DNA of 62,824 nt from Actinomycetota bacterium (GTDB lineage Bacteria; Actinomycetota; Actinomycetes; S36-B12; CAIYMF01), in NCBI GenBank assembly GCA_009697815.1, contig WLRQ01000009.1:1-62824 (forward strand), given 5' to 3'. This document shows positions 9,738 through 21,838 of the stretch, piece by piece. Each line of letters begins with the position of its first letter. Position 1 is the first letter of the stretch. A program made the position numbers and the translations under genes. The notes under the pieces were generated by a model. The model was not told where the DNA came from, ran no database searches, and saw only the letters and a list, made by a program, of their open reading frames with translations.

Positions 9738-10871
9738 GTGGAATCCGTCGCGCTCTATGTCCTGATCGCTGCCGTCGTCGCGCTCGCGGCGGTGGCGCTC
9801 TTGTCTGTTATGCGACGAAGGTCTGCACGCTCACGTCCCGCGGCTGCGCCTTCCGTACTGACGGCGACCGCTCCGGTCACACCAGCCGCTGACGCGATCG
9901 GTGCTCCGGGTGAGGGGCTCGGTGCCGACATTGCGACGCTCGAAACTCCCGACCCCACCAGCGGCCGGCTCGGGCGCCTCCGCTCACGCCTGGCGCGGTC
10001 GAACACCGCAGTAGGCAAGGGACTCCTTGCCCTTCTCACCCGTGACCGCATCGACGATGCGACCTGGGACGAGGTCGAGGAGACCCTCCTCGCCTCCGAC
10101 CTCGGCGTGGGCCCGACCCAGGAACTCATCGAGGCCCTCAAGCGACGCGTTCGGGTCGAGGGGATCGCCGACAGTGACGGCGCGCGCGCGATCCTGCGTG
10201 AGGAACTGCTCGCCCTGGTCGACCCCTCGATGGATCGATCCGTGGCCACCCACACCGACGCTGACCGCCCCGCCGTGGTGCTCGTCGTGGGAGTCAACGG
10301 AACGGGCAAGACCACCACGACCGGCAAGCTCGCCCGTGTGCTCGTGGCAGATGGTCGCAGTGTGGTTCTCGCCGCGGCTGACACCTTCCGTGCCGCGGCC
10401 AGTCAACAGTTGCAGACCTGGGGCGACCGCGTCGGAGCCCGAGTCGTCACGGGCCCCGAAGGGGCCGATCCAGCGGCGGTCGCCTTCGACGCGGTCAAGA
10501 TCGGCATCGCTGCGGGGGTCGATGTCATCGTGATCGACACCGCGGGCCGGCTTCACACCAAGACCGGCTTGATGGACGAGCTCGGGAAGGTCAAGCGCGT
10601 CGTCGAGAAGCAGGCCCCGGTCGACGAGGTGCTCCTGGTGCTCGACGCCACCACGGGTCAGAACGGTCTGCGCCAGGCGCAGGTGTTCTCCGAGGTCGTC
10701 GAGGTCACCGGAATCGTCTTGACCAAACTCGACGGCACCGCGAAGGGTGGGATCGTCGTGGCCGTCCAGCGTGCGCTGGGTGTGCCGGTGAAACTCGTGG
10801 GGCTCGGTGAGGGCGCTGACGATCTCGCGCCCTTCGATGCCGAGGCCTTCGTCGACGCGCTCCTCGACTGA
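9738..10871 (+). CDS. ftsY: Signal recognition particle receptor FtsY
   Basis: FtsY is the SRP receptor GTPase that docks ribosome-SRP complexes at the membrane. From GTG 9738 the 377-residue protein starts with a single membrane-spanning segment (ALYVLIAAVVALAAVALLSV), then a linker and the NG domain. GTPase motifs are GVNGTGKTTTTGKLA (near residue 185), DTAGRLHTKTGLMDEL (near 267) and TKLDGTAKGG (near 330). GGGAGGA at 9723-9729 supports this start. The other half of the pathway, ffh, lies about 6.5 kb downstream beyond the nitrogen genes. Confidence 0.96.
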   Translation: MESVALYVLIAAVVALAAVALLSVMRRRSARSRPAAAPSVLTATAPVTPAADAIGAPGEGLGADIATLETPDPTSGRLGRLRSRLARSNTAVGKGLLALLTRDRIDDATWDEVEETLLASDLGVGPTQELIEALKRRVRVEGIADSDGARAILREELLALVDPSMDRSVATHTDADRPAVVLVVGVNGTGKTTTTGKLARVLVADGRSVVLAAADTFRAAASQQLQTWGDRVGARVVTGPEGADPAAVAFDAVKIGIAAGVDVIVIDTAGRLHTKTGLMDELGKVKRVVEKQAPVDEVLLVLDATTGQNGLRQAQVFSEVVEVTGIVLTKLDGTAKGGIVVAVQRALGVPVKLVGLGEGADDLAPFDAEAFVDALLD

Positions 10872-10929
10872 GCCGCCGCGAGTTGGTCGAGCACGCCCCT
10901 CAGTGACGCGAGCGCATTGACATGTACTC

Positions 10930-11003
10930 GTAACACAAGGTGGTCAAACGTCACCCTTGTGAAACACCAGGTGCCTGGCGCGGCAACACCGACGCGATGT
11001 GAT
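10930..11003 (+). promoter_or_regulatory. GlnR-like operator and promoter block of amtB copy 1
   Basis: GTAAC (10930-10934), GTCAC (10950-10954) and GAAAC (10961-10965) match the actinobacterial GlnR half-site types gTnAC and GaAAc; the last two have the expected six-base gap. Downstream blocks GCGGCAACA and GATGTGAT (ending at 11003; possible -10) recur at identical spacing before amtB copy 2. Seen: the motifs and their conservation. Inferred: GlnR binding and nitrogen-limitation control. Confidence 0.6.
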
Positions 11004-11087
11004 CTCTCCTGTCCGGCGCAGACACGCGCCGGGCGTGGCAACACGCGCACGACGCGTCGCTGCTCACTACGGAGGGAGAGAGTGACC

Positions 11088-12789
<1,702 letters not shown>

Positions 12790-12790
<1 letters not shown>

Positions 12791-12829
12791 AACGTCAGAA
12801 CGTCAGAACGTCAGAACGTCAGAACGTCA
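12790..12829. repeat. Tandem 8-bp repeat, five copies
   Basis: Five perfect head-to-tail copies of GAACGTCA begin at the last base of the glnK copy 1 stop codon. They open a gene-free stretch (12791-13144) before amtB copy 2 that also holds a large inverted repeat and a GlnR-like operator. No such repeat follows glnK copy 2. Confidence 0.9.
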
Positions 12830-12884
12830 CACAAGTCCCGTGTCTGGGAACCGACGCGGTAGGCCACGGTCAAGGGCGAGGGGG

Positions 12885-12983
12885 GTGTGTCCGGTGCGGG
12901 TCACGGGGATCAGGGCGAGAGCCACGATAACCGGGACTCGCACCGGATCGCTCCTTGCGCTGCGGGAGGGGCTCCGGACACAC
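12885..12983. repeat. Nested inverted repeats between the two amtB-glnK units
   Basis: The outer arms are perfect over 10 bp: GTGTGTCCGG at 12885-12894 and CCGGACACAC at 12974-12983. The inner arms are GGTGCGGGTC at 12893-12902 and GACTCGCACC at 12935-12944, with one G-T wobble. The RNA could fold into a long stem ending just before the GlnR-like operator. It may terminate the first unit; no T-tract follows. Confidence 0.55.
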
Positions 12984-12987
12984 GCCC

Positions 12988-13061
12988 GTAACAATCCTGC
13001 GTTATTCGTCATGTGCGTGAAACACCCCGTGAGCGGGGCGGCAACAAGGCCAGGATGTGAT
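12988..13061 (+). promoter_or_regulatory. GlnR-like operator and promoter block of amtB copy 2
   Basis: GTAAC (12988-12992), GTCAT (13008-13012) and GAAAC (13019-13023) occupy exactly the same spacing as in front of amtB copy 1, followed by GAAACACC, GTG, GCGGCAACA and GATGTGAT without any gap difference. Bases between these blocks have diverged, which suggests selection on the blocks. Binding by GlnR is inferred. Confidence 0.6.
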
Positions 13062-13144
13062 TCGTCGAGTTCGGCGTCGAGCCGTGGCCGATGCAGCGCG
13101 CCTGCTCGCCTCGTGCCGCGCCCCCCTCGGCGGAAGAGCGATTG

Positions 13145-14832
<1,688 letters not shown>

Positions 14833-14895
14833 GCAGCTTGCGATCTTGACGGTTCGGCCACTCGTTCCGGTCACATGAACAAGGGGGAGCAATCG

Positions 14896-17313
14896 GTGCG
14901 ACTCACAGCGCAGGAGGCGACGGGTTCCTACACGGACGCCCGTCACGAGCTCCTCGAACGGCCCGGCGCCCTCGGGTCGCCGCGACGCAAGGCACTCTCC
15001 GGGCTCACCGATGACTGGCTCCGCGCCTTGTACGTGGCCTCGGGTGCCGGAGAGATCGGAGCCGCCCTCGTCGCCGTCGGCGGCTACGGACGGACCGACC
15101 TCGCACCCGGCAGTGACCTCGATCTACTGCTGCTTCACCAGCCCTCCGTCTCCCCGTCCGACCTCACCGCGGTGGCGGACCGGCTCTGGTACCCGGTCTG
15201 GGATGCCGGGCTCAAGCTCGACCACTCGGTACGGGTGCCCGCCGAGGCACGTCGCTTGGCCGCAGCTGATCTTCGCGTGCTGCTCGGTCTTCTCGATGCG
15301 CGCACCGTCGCGGGTGACGATTCACTCACCAAGTTTCTGCGCGAGTCCGTCCTCGGAGACTGGCGGGCCCTGGCACCTCGTCGGCTGGAGGAGTTGCACC
15401 GGGGAGTTGAGGAGCGCACGGCCCGCTCCGGGGAACTCGCACATCTGCTCGAGCCCGATCTCAAGGACAGTTACGGCGGCCTTCGAGACCTCGTAGCCCT
15501 GCGGGCCGTGGCCGCCTCCTGGGTGACCGACGCGCCGGTTTCTGCACTCGCCGCGCAACGAGATTTTCTGCTCGACGTGCGCGATGCCCTTCACTTGGTG
15601 ACCGGGCGGGCCACTGATCGGCTGATGCAGCAGGAACAGGTCGCCGTCGCCGCTCGGCTCGGGCTCAGTGGTGATGATCCCGCCGATGAACTCCTCCGAG
15701 CGGTGTCCTCCGCAGGGCGGGCCGTGGCCTACGCCGCTGACACGACCTGGCACAGGGTTGAACGGCTCACCCGTCGCACCGGCGTCCGGGGAGTCCTGGG
15801 CGCTCTCGCGGGATCAGGGTCGACCGCGCGAAGGCTTCGTGGGTCGGTCGCCGAGCGCGCCCCTCTCGCCGACGGCGTCGTGGTGCAGGACGGCGAGGCG
15901 GTCCTCGCGGCCGATGCGCGGCCCGAGCGCGATCCGGTCCTTGTGCTGCGGGCCGCTGCTGCCGCCGCGCAGGCCGGGATGCGCCTGTCACCACATGCGG
16001 TCGAGCGATTGGCACGCGATGGCGCGTCACTTCCCGAGCCCTGGCCGGCCTCGGCGCTTGATTCCTTGGTGTCCTTGCTCGGTGCGGGCCGCCCGGCTCT
16101 CCCGGTGTGGGAGGCGTTGGATCAGGCCGATTTCTGGAGCCGACTCATCCCCGAGTGGTCGGTGGTGCGCAGCGCGCCTCAGCGCAATCCCGTGCACCGT
16201 TTCACCGTCGACCGTCACCTCGTGGAGACCGCGGTCAACGCGGCCGCCCACACCCGGCGAGTCGGGCGTCCCGATCTGCTCCTGGTCGGGGCACTGCTTC
16301 ACGACATCGGCAAGGGCCGTCCTGGTGACCATACCGATATCGGGGTTGTGCTCGTGTCGGAGATGGCCCCGCGGATGGGCTTCGGGCCCGAGGACACCGA
16401 GACCCTGGTCGCCATGGTGCGCCACCACCTCCTGCTGCCCGATACCGCGACGCGGCGAGATCTTGATGACCCCGCGACAGTCGACTCCGTCGCAGCCGCC
16501 GTGCAGAGCGAGGAGGTGCTCGATCTGCTGCATGCACTCACTGAGGCGGATGCGGCCGCGACGGGCCCCGCGGCATGGAGCGAGTGGAAGAAGTCCCTGA
16601 TCGAGGATCTCGTCGCCCGCACGCGTGCCGTGCTCGCGGGCCGTCCACATCCGAGCGATGTCGGTGCCTTTGCTGCGGAGGCGCGAATCGCGGAGGCCGT
16701 CAGGGCAACCTCATCCGAAGGTGTCGCCGTCCTTCTTGATGAGGACGAGGTCACGTCGGTGACGACGGTCACCGTCGCCGCGCCCGACCGCACCGGACTT
16801 CTCTCGATCGTCGCTGGGGTGCTTTCACTGCACCGACTCCAGGTGCGCGGGGCACAGGTCGACACGGTTACCGCATCCGACGGAACGCCGCGTGCGGTTC
16901 AGGTGTGGACGGTGACCCCCGCCTTCGGTGATCCTCCCCCCGTGGAACGCCTGAGGGAGGACATCTCCCGGGCGGTGCTCGGGACGATGGACGTCGCCGC
17001 CAGGCTCGATGCCCGCGAGTCCGCGTACCCTGCGCCCGTTGGCACGGCCGACCCGAGCGTGAAGGTGGTACCCGGCGCGAGTGATCGCGCGACCGTGCTC
17101 GAGGTGCGAGCGCACGATGCCCCAGCGCTGCTCCACCGGATCACACGCGCCATCGCGGCCGCCGACGTGATGATCACCGCGGCTCGTGTCGCGACCCTGG
17201 GGTCCGAGGTCGTCGACGTGTTCTATCTCGTCGACCGTGCGGGCCTCCCGCTTGCGCAGAGTCGCTCCGACGCACTTGTCGTGACGGTGCTCGGGGCTCT
17301 CGCGCGCGACTGA
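14896..17313 (+). CDS. glnD: [Protein-PII] nucleotidyltransferase GlnD
   Basis: GlnD adds or removes a nucleotidyl group on PII Tyr51 according to glutamine level. The protein is about 805 residues. The nucleotidyltransferase motif VGGYGRTDLAPGSDLDLLLL is at 61-80; an HD hydrolase domain has LLHDIGKGRPGDHTD around residue 469. Two C-terminal ACT domains follow (TVAAPDRTGLLSIVAGVLSL and VLEVRAHDAPALLHRITRAI). GTG 14896 is preferred over ATG 14875 because GGGGGAG (14883-14889) sits six bases before it. All catalytic elements look intact. Confidence 0.95.
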   Translation: MRLTAQEATGSYTDARHELLERPGALGSPRRKALSGLTDDWLRALYVASGAGEIGAALVAVGGYGRTDLAPGSDLDLLLLHQPSVSPSDLTAVADRLWYPVWDAGLKLDHSVRVPAEARRLAAADLRVLLGLLDARTVAGDDSLTKFLRESVLGDWRALAPRRLEELHRGVEERTARSGELAHLLEPDLKDSYGGLRDLVALRAVAASWVTDAPVSALAAQRDFLLDVRDALHLVTGRATDRLMQQEQVAVAARLGLSGDDPADELLRAVSSAGRAVAYAADTTWHRVERLTRRTGVRGVLGALAGSGSTARRLRGSVAERAPLADGVVVQDGEAVLAADARPERDPVLVLRAAAAAAQAGMRLSPHAVERLARDGASLPEPWPASALDSLVSLLGAGRPALPVWEALDQADFWSRLIPEWSVVRSAPQRNPVHRFTVDRHLVETAVNAAAHTRRVGRPDLLLVGALLHDIGKGRPGDHTDIGVVLVSEMAPRMGFGPEDTETLVAMVRHHLLLPDTATRRDLDDPATVDSVAAAVQSEEVLDLLHALTEADAAATGPAAWSEWKKSLIEDLVARTRAVLAGRPHPSDVGAFAAEARIAEAVRATSSEGVAVLLDEDEVTSVTTVTVAAPDRTGLLSIVAGVLSLHRLQVRGAQVDTVTASDGTPRAVQVWTVTPAFGDPPPVERLREDISRAVLGTMDVAARLDARESAYPAPVGTADPSVKVVPGASDRATVLEVRAHDAPALLHRITRAIAAADVMITAARVATLGSEVVDVFYLVDRAGLPLAQSRSDALVVTVLGALARD

Positions 17314-17424
17314 GGGATCGCCGCACTCCGGTCACGGTTACCCTGGGACCTCGGCCCCCGGGTCGATGCACTGTTGCGCCCGGCTCCCTTCACCAGGTGC
17401 CACCCCTCGACCGACGGGACGACG

Positions 17425-18990
17425 TTGTTCACCTCGCTGTCTGATCGACTCGCCGCCACGTTCAAGAACCTGCGTGGCAAGGGACGCCTGTCCGAGGCCG
17501 ATGTCGACGCCACCGTGCGCGATATCCGCACGGCTCTGCTCGAGGCCGATGTTGCTCTCGCCGTCGTGCGCGATTTCACCGCGCGGGTCCGCGAGCGGGC
17601 CCTGGGCGCCGAGGTCTCGAAGGCGCTGAATCCGGCCCAGCAGATCGTCAAGATTGTCCACGAGGAACTCGTCGGGATCCTCGGCGGTCAGACCCGCCGG
17701 CTGCGACTGGCCAAGAACCCTCCCACCGTGATCCTGCTCGCAGGTCTGCAGGGCGCGGGCAAGACCACCCTCGCTGGCAAGTTGGCCCTGCACCTGCGCG
17801 AGGCAGGTCATCAGCCGTTGCTGGTGGCGGCCGACCTGCAGCGCCCGAACGCCGTCGACCAGCTCTCAGTCGTGGCCGAGCGGGCCGGTGTCGCGGTACA
17901 TGCCCCGGAGCCGGGCAATGGGGTCGGCGACCCCGTGGCGGTGGCTCGCTCCGGTGTCGAGTTCGCGCGAGCGAAGCTCTATGACGTCGTCATCGTTGAC
18001 ACCGCTGGACGTCTGGCGATCGACACCGAGCTGATGGATCAGTTGCGTTCGGTGCGCGACGCCGTCACACCCGATGAGGTCCTGCTCGTCGTCGACGCGA
18101 TGATCGGCCAGGACGCGGTTGCGACGGCCGCGGCATTCGACGAGGCGGTCGGTATCGACGGCATCGTGCTCGCCAAGCTCGACGGTGATGCACGCGGTGG
18201 TGCCGCGCTCTCGGTCGTGACGGTCACCGGCAAACCGGTGCTCTTCGCGTCGGTGGGGGAGAAGCTCACCGACCTCGAAACCTTCCACCCCGACCGGATG
18301 GCCTCGCGCATCCTGGACATGGGCGATGTCCTGACGCTCATCGAGACGGCCGAGAAGGCGTTCGATTCCGAGCAGGCCGCGCGCATGGCAGGCAAGATCG
18401 CCAAGGGTGATGACTTCACCCTCGAGGACTTCCTCGAGCAGATGATGAGCCTGAAGAAGATGGGGTCGCTCACCAAGCTCCTGGGCATGCTCCCGGGCAT
18501 GGGGGAGATCAAGGGCCAACTTGAGTCATTCGACGACAGTGAGCTTGACCGGGTGGCGGCGATCATCCGGTCGATGACTCCGGCCGAACGTGCCGACCAC
18601 GGCCTGCTCAACGGATCGCGACGCTCCCGGATCGCCCGAGGTGCTGGGGTCGAGGTGTCAGCGGTCAATCAACTCGTCGAGCGTTTCATCGAGGCGCAGA
18701 AGATGATGCGCCAGATGCGGGCCGGCGGAGGGATGCCCGGAATGCCGGGCATGCCGGGCATGGGCGGTGGCAAGCGCACCAAGGCCAAGCAGAAGGCACA
18801 GGTCAAGAGCGGTAAGGGAGCCAAGCGCAGTGGCAACCCGGCCAAGCGGGCGAGCGGCCCAGGTGAGGTCGAACCAGGTGCGGCGGGGGGCCTGGGCGGG
18901 GGCCTGCTCGGTGGTCTGGATCCGGCCGCACTCCAGGCAACCTTGAGTGAACTTCCACCAGAGTTCAAGGGTCTGCTCGAGGGTCGCTGA
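17425..18990 (+). CDS. ffh: Signal recognition particle protein Ffh
   Basis: Ffh binds 4.5S RNA and signal sequences and delivers ribosomes to FtsY. The protein is about 521 residues: N domain (LSDRLAATFKNLRGKGRL), GTPase motifs GLQGAGKTTLAGKLA, DTAGRLAIDTELMDQL and AKLDGDARGG, then the methionine-rich M domain (LGMLPGMGEIKG, QKMMRQMRAGGGMPG and a PGM repeat). The tail is unusually long, Lys- and Gly-rich. Starting at TTG 17425 gives FTSLSDRLAATFKNLRGKG, matching the family N-terminus; an in-frame ATG at 17374 would add 17 unlike residues. The start is inferred. Confidence 0.95.
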   Translation: MFTSLSDRLAATFKNLRGKGRLSEADVDATVRDIRTALLEADVALAVVRDFTARVRERALGAEVSKALNPAQQIVKIVHEELVGILGGQTRRLRLAKNPPTVILLAGLQGAGKTTLAGKLALHLREAGHQPLLVAADLQRPNAVDQLSVVAERAGVAVHAPEPGNGVGDPVAVARSGVEFARAKLYDVVIVDTAGRLAIDTELMDQLRSVRDAVTPDEVLLVVDAMIGQDAVATAAAFDEAVGIDGIVLAKLDGDARGGAALSVVTVTGKPVLFASVGEKLTDLETFHPDRMASRILDMGDVLTLIETAEKAFDSEQAARMAGKIAKGDDFTLEDFLEQMMSLKKMGSLTKLLGMLPGMGEIKGQLESFDDSELDRVAAIIRSMTPAERADHGLLNGSRRSRIARGAGVEVSAVNQLVERFIEAQKMMRQMRAGGGMPGMPGMPGMGGGKRTKAKQKAQVKSGKGAKRSGNPAKRASGPGEVEPGAAGGLGGGLLGGLDPAALQATLSELPPEFKGLLEGR

Positions 18991-19161
18991 GCCCCGATTA
19001 CCGCGCACGGCCTGTTCTCTGGCACCATGAGCGAGTTGATCCCGTAGCACCAGCGGCCCTCTAACCGGCTGGCGGCATGCGGAGTCCATCGGGCCCGAGC
19101 CGTACCGCACCCCACGCGGGTCGGTCGGACCCACACCCCACTTACAGGAGATAACGGCCCC

Positions 19162-19704
19162 GTGGCTGTCAAGATCAAGCTCAAGCGCATGGGCAAGATG
19201 CGCAATGCCCAGTACCGGATCGTCATCGCCGACGCGCGCACCAAGCGCGATGGCCGGGCGATCGAGGAGATCGGTGTCTACCAGCCCAAGGAGGAGCCGA
19301 GCCTGATCCGCATCGACTCCGAGCGGGCTTTGTACTGGCTCGGAGTCGGTGCACTGCCGACCGAGGCCGTCACCGTGCTCCTAAAGATCACCGGCGACTG
19401 GCAGAAGTTCAAGGGTTTGCCCGGCACCGAGGGAACCCTGCGCGTCGCCGAGCCCAAGCCCGACCGCAAGGCGATCTTCGCCGCGGCCGCGCTCGAAGCC
19501 GCCAGCGAGCCGGTCAAGGATGCCACGACTCCGAAGAAGAAGGCTGCCGCCAAGGTCGACGAGGCCCCGGCCGTCGTCGCTGAGGTTGTCGCTGAGGTTG
19601 TTGCCGAAGCCCCGGCTGAGGTCGTCGTTGAGCCGGTCGCTGAGGTCGTAGCCGAGGAGGCCCCGGCCGTCGAGGCCGAGGTCGCCGAGAGCACCGAGGC
19701 CTGA
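19162..19704 (+). CDS. rpsP: Small ribosomal subunit protein bS16 with long acidic/hydrophobic tail
   Basis: The first 80 or so residues are standard bS16 ([55 protein letters not shown]). The remainder, to residue 180, is an extension: a lysine-rich patch ([12 protein letters not shown]) and then a repetitive tail built from A, V, E and P. Typical bS16 is 80-160 residues, so this tail is long even for actinobacteria. An AGGAGAT ribosome-binding site precedes GTG 19162. The 171-base upstream gap probably carries a promoter, but none is convincing. The KH-domain gene follows immediately. Confidence 0.95.
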   Translation: MAVKIKLKRMGKMRNAQYRIVIADARTKRDGRAIEEIGVYQPKEEPSLIRIDSERALYWLGVGALPTEAVTVLLKITGDWQKFKGLPGTEGTLRVAEPKPDRKAIFAAAALEAASEPVKDATTPKKKAAAKVDEAPAVVAEVVAEVVAEAPAEVVVEPVAEVVAEEAPAVEAEVAESTEA

Positions 19705-19705
19705 C

Positions 19706-19951
19706 ATGCTCGAGGACGCACTCGAGCACCTGGTCAAGGGCATCGTCGATAACCCCGACGATGTCGAGGTCACCGAGCGCGACAACCGTCGTGGTCCGGG
19801 CCGCACCCTCGAGGTGCGCGTCCACCCCGACGACATGGGACGTGTGATCGGCAAGTCCGGTCGCACGGCCACGGCCCTTCGCACGGTCCTCTCGGCGCTC
19901 GCGCCGGGCAAGGGCGTGCGCGTGGACTTCCTCGACCTCGGAGAGCGCTGA
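19706..19951 (+). CDS. khpA: KH-domain RNA-binding protein (KhpA family)
   Basis: This is an 81-residue single KH-domain protein with the GxxG loop in MGRVIGKSGRTATALRTVL. KhpA-type proteins bind RNA and in some Gram-positives pair with KhpB to regulate cell division and envelope genes. The gene lies between rpsP and rimM, as in nearly all actinobacteria, and follows the rpsP stop by one base. The fold assignment is firm; the RNA targets here are unknown. Confidence 0.93.
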   Translation: MLEDALEHLVKGIVDNPDDVEVTERDNRRGPGRTLEVRVHPDDMGRVIGKSGRTATALRTVLSALAPGKGVRVDFLDLGER

Positions 19952-19954
19952 CCA

Positions 19955-20509
19955 TTGCAGCTCGTCGTCGGACGTATCGGCCGCCCCCACGGGATCCGTG
20001 GAGAGGTCACCGTCGAGGTACGCACCGACACCCCTGATATCCGCTTCGCGGCGGGCGCGGTCCTCGTGGCCGAGCCTGCCCGACTCGGGCCCATCACCGT
20101 CGCAGCCGCCCGCTGGCACAGCGGGCGGCTGCTGCTGTTGGTGGAGGGGGTCAGCGATCGCACGGGGGCTGAGACCTTGCGCGGGGTGGTGCTCTCGGCG
20201 GAGGTCGACGACACCGAGGCACCGGAAGACCCGGAGGAGTTCTACGACCACCAACTCCGAGGTCTTGCCGTACTGACCATGTCGGGGGAGTCCCTCGGCG
20301 TGCTCGAGGATGTGCTCCATCTCCCGGCCCAAGACCTGCTCTCGATCCGCCGCCTCGACGGACGCGAACTCTTGGTGCCCTTCGTCCTCGAGTTCGTCCC
20401 CGAGGTCGACGTCGCTGGCGGACGTGTCCTGATTGATCCGCCCGCGGGCCTACTCGAGCTCGACGACCTCCCTGAGGCCGACGTGGTACCCATCGATCCC
20501 GAGGGCTGA
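19955..20509 (+). CDS. rimM: Ribosome maturation factor RimM
   Basis: RimM binds uS19 and assists maturation of the 30S head. The protein is 184 residues: an N-terminal barrel starting [20 protein letters not shown] and a C-terminal PRC-barrel containing [15 protein letters not shown] and [20 protein letters not shown]. The probable start is TTG 19955, two codons before LVVGRIG, with GGAGAG about eight bases upstream; no ATG or GTG is available at this point. It lies directly after the KH gene and five bases before trmD. Confidence 0.94.
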   Translation: MQLVVGRIGRPHGIRGEVTVEVRTDTPDIRFAAGAVLVAEPARLGPITVAAARWHSGRLLLLVEGVSDRTGAETLRGVVLSAEVDDTEAPEDPEEFYDHQLRGLAVLTMSGESLGVLEDVLHLPAQDLLSIRRLDGRELLVPFVLEFVPEVDVAGGRVLIDPPAGLLELDDLPEADVVPIDPEG

Positions 20510-20514
20510 TCGAC

Positions 20515-21216
20515 GTGCGCATCGACGTCGTCACGATCTTTCCGGACTATCTCGCGCCCCTGCGGCTGTCCCTGGTGGGCAAGGCGGTGGAGTCCGGCAT
20601 TCTTGATCTTCGGGTACGCGACCTTCGCGACCACGCGCATGACCGACACCGCACGGTCGACGACACTCCCTACGGCGGTGGGCCCGGCATGGTGATGAAG
20701 CCGGAGCCATGGGGCGAGGCTCTCGACCAGATCCTGGAATCGGACCCAGGCACCGTGCCGCGCCTGGTGATTCCGACCCCCGGTGGCCGACGGTTCACCC
20801 AGGACGTCGCCCAGGAGTTCGCCGCTGACACATGGCTGATATTCGCCTGTGGCCGTTACGAAGGGATCGACTCTCGCGTGGCGGCGCACTATGCCGCGGG
20901 CACCCGTGTCGACGAGGTGAGCGTCGGCGACTACGTCCTGGCAGGGGGTGAGGCCGCGGTGCTCGTGATGGTCGAGGCCACCGCCCGTCTGCTGCCGGGA
21001 GTGCTCGGCAATCCCGATAGTGCACTCGATGACTCCTTCGCCGCCGGTGAGATGGCCGCACTTCTGGAGGGTCCGATGTTCACCAAGCCGCCCCTCTGGC
21101 GTGACCTGGCAGTGCCGCAGGTGCTGCTCTCGGGCGACCACGGGCGTATCGCGACCTGGCGGCGCGATCAGGCGCGAGCCCGTACCGAGGTCTGGCGCCC
21201 CGATCTTCTCGGCTGA
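20515..21216 (+). CDS. trmD: tRNA (guanine37-N1)-methyltransferase TrmD
   Basis: TrmD makes m1G37 in tRNA and prevents frameshifting. The 233-residue protein starts [16 protein letters not shown]. It carries the SPOUT-fold knot motifs: [29 protein letters not shown] and [21 protein letters not shown]. The C-terminal domain is complete. It is part of the rpsP-khpA-rimM-trmD unit. A structured non-coding stretch of about 170 bases separates it from rplS. Confidence 0.96.
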   Translation: MRIDVVTIFPDYLAPLRLSLVGKAVESGILDLRVRDLRDHAHDRHRTVDDTPYGGGPGMVMKPEPWGEALDQILESDPGTVPRLVIPTPGGRRFTQDVAQEFAADTWLIFACGRYEGIDSRVAAHYAAGTRVDEVSVGDYVLAGGEAAVLVMVEATARLLPGVLGNPDSALDDSFAAGEMAALLEGPMFTKPPLWRDLAVPQVLLSGDHGRIATWRRDQARARTEVWRPDLLG

Positions 21217-21273
21217 TCTTCAGGGCTGCCGCTCACCGATTGGGAGCACCCGGGTCGTCTGTGTCAGACTGAC

Positions 21274-21337
21274 GGTGTTCGCGTCGGCGCCCTGCCACAG
21301 GGGGGTCGCGGCGGGGCCGCCTCCAGCGGCGAACACC
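21274..21337 (+). promoter_or_regulatory. Candidate structured mRNA leader of rplS (three-way junction)
   Basis: A perfect 9-bp outer stem (GGTGTTCGC at 21274-21282, GCGAACACC at 21329-21337) encloses two small hairpins: CCCTG/CAGGG (21290-21302) and GGCG/CGCC with loop GGGC (21310-21321). The fold lies about 50 bases before the rplS start. Autogenous L19 leaders are known in other phyla; whether this one binds L19 is inference. A weak promoter-like TTGGGA...CAGACT (21240-21270) lies just upstream. Confidence 0.5.
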
Positions 21338-21389
21338 AGCATCCAACCTATGTTCCGCGTGTGACCTGTGGCGCGTGCGAGGAGATCAC

Positions 21390-21749
21390 ATGAACACGCT
21401 TGACCTCGTCGATGCAGGATCGCTCAAGGGCGACATCCCCAACTTCCGGCCCGGCGACACCGTCAAGGTGCACGTCAAGGTCGTCGAAGGTGCCCGCTCA
21501 CGTATCCAGGTCTTCCAGGGCATCGTGATCCGACGCCAGGGCGGCGGCATCCGTGAGACCTTCACGGTCCGTAAGGTCAGCTTCGGCGTCGGGGTCGAGC
21601 GCACCTTCCCCGTCCACACCCCGATCGTCGACAAGATTGAGCTCGTGACCCGCGGCGACGTCCGCCGCGCCAAGCTCTACTACCTGCGCGATCTGCGGGG
21701 CAAGAAGGCCAAGATCAAGGAGAAGCGCGACGCGCTCCCCAAGTCCTAA
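21390..21749 (+). CDS. rplS: Large ribosomal subunit protein bL19
   Basis: bL19 sits at the 30S-50S interface. The protein is about 119 residues from ATG 21390, six bases after GAGGAG (21379-21384). It has [20 protein letters not shown], the family signature region [19 protein letters not shown] and the C-terminal [20 protein letters not shown]. An in-frame GTG at 21375 is less likely. It is separated from trmD by a structured leader and followed by a strong hairpin. Confidence 0.96.
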   Translation: MNTLDLVDAGSLKGDIPNFRPGDTVKVHVKVVEGARSRIQVFQGIVIRRQGGGIRETFTVRKVSFGVGVERTFPVHTPIVDKIELVTRGDVRRAKLYYLRDLRGKKAKIKEKRDALPKS

Positions 21750-21770
21750 CCGGACACAATGCGTTGTCGA

Positions 21771-21796
21771 CGCCCGGTCCCGTCAGGGGCCGGGCG
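21771..21796 (+). terminator. Hairpin terminator downstream of rplS
   Basis: CGCCCGGTCCC (21771-21781) pairs with GGGGCCGGGCG (21786-21796) around a GTCA tetraloop, an 11-bp stem with one G-U pair. No T-tract follows. It begins about 20 bases after the rplS stop and precedes lepB copy 1. Confidence 0.65.
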
Positions 21797-21838
21797 TTCG
21801 CATGTTGGGCGTGCCTGAGCCATTAGGCTGCCACCATC

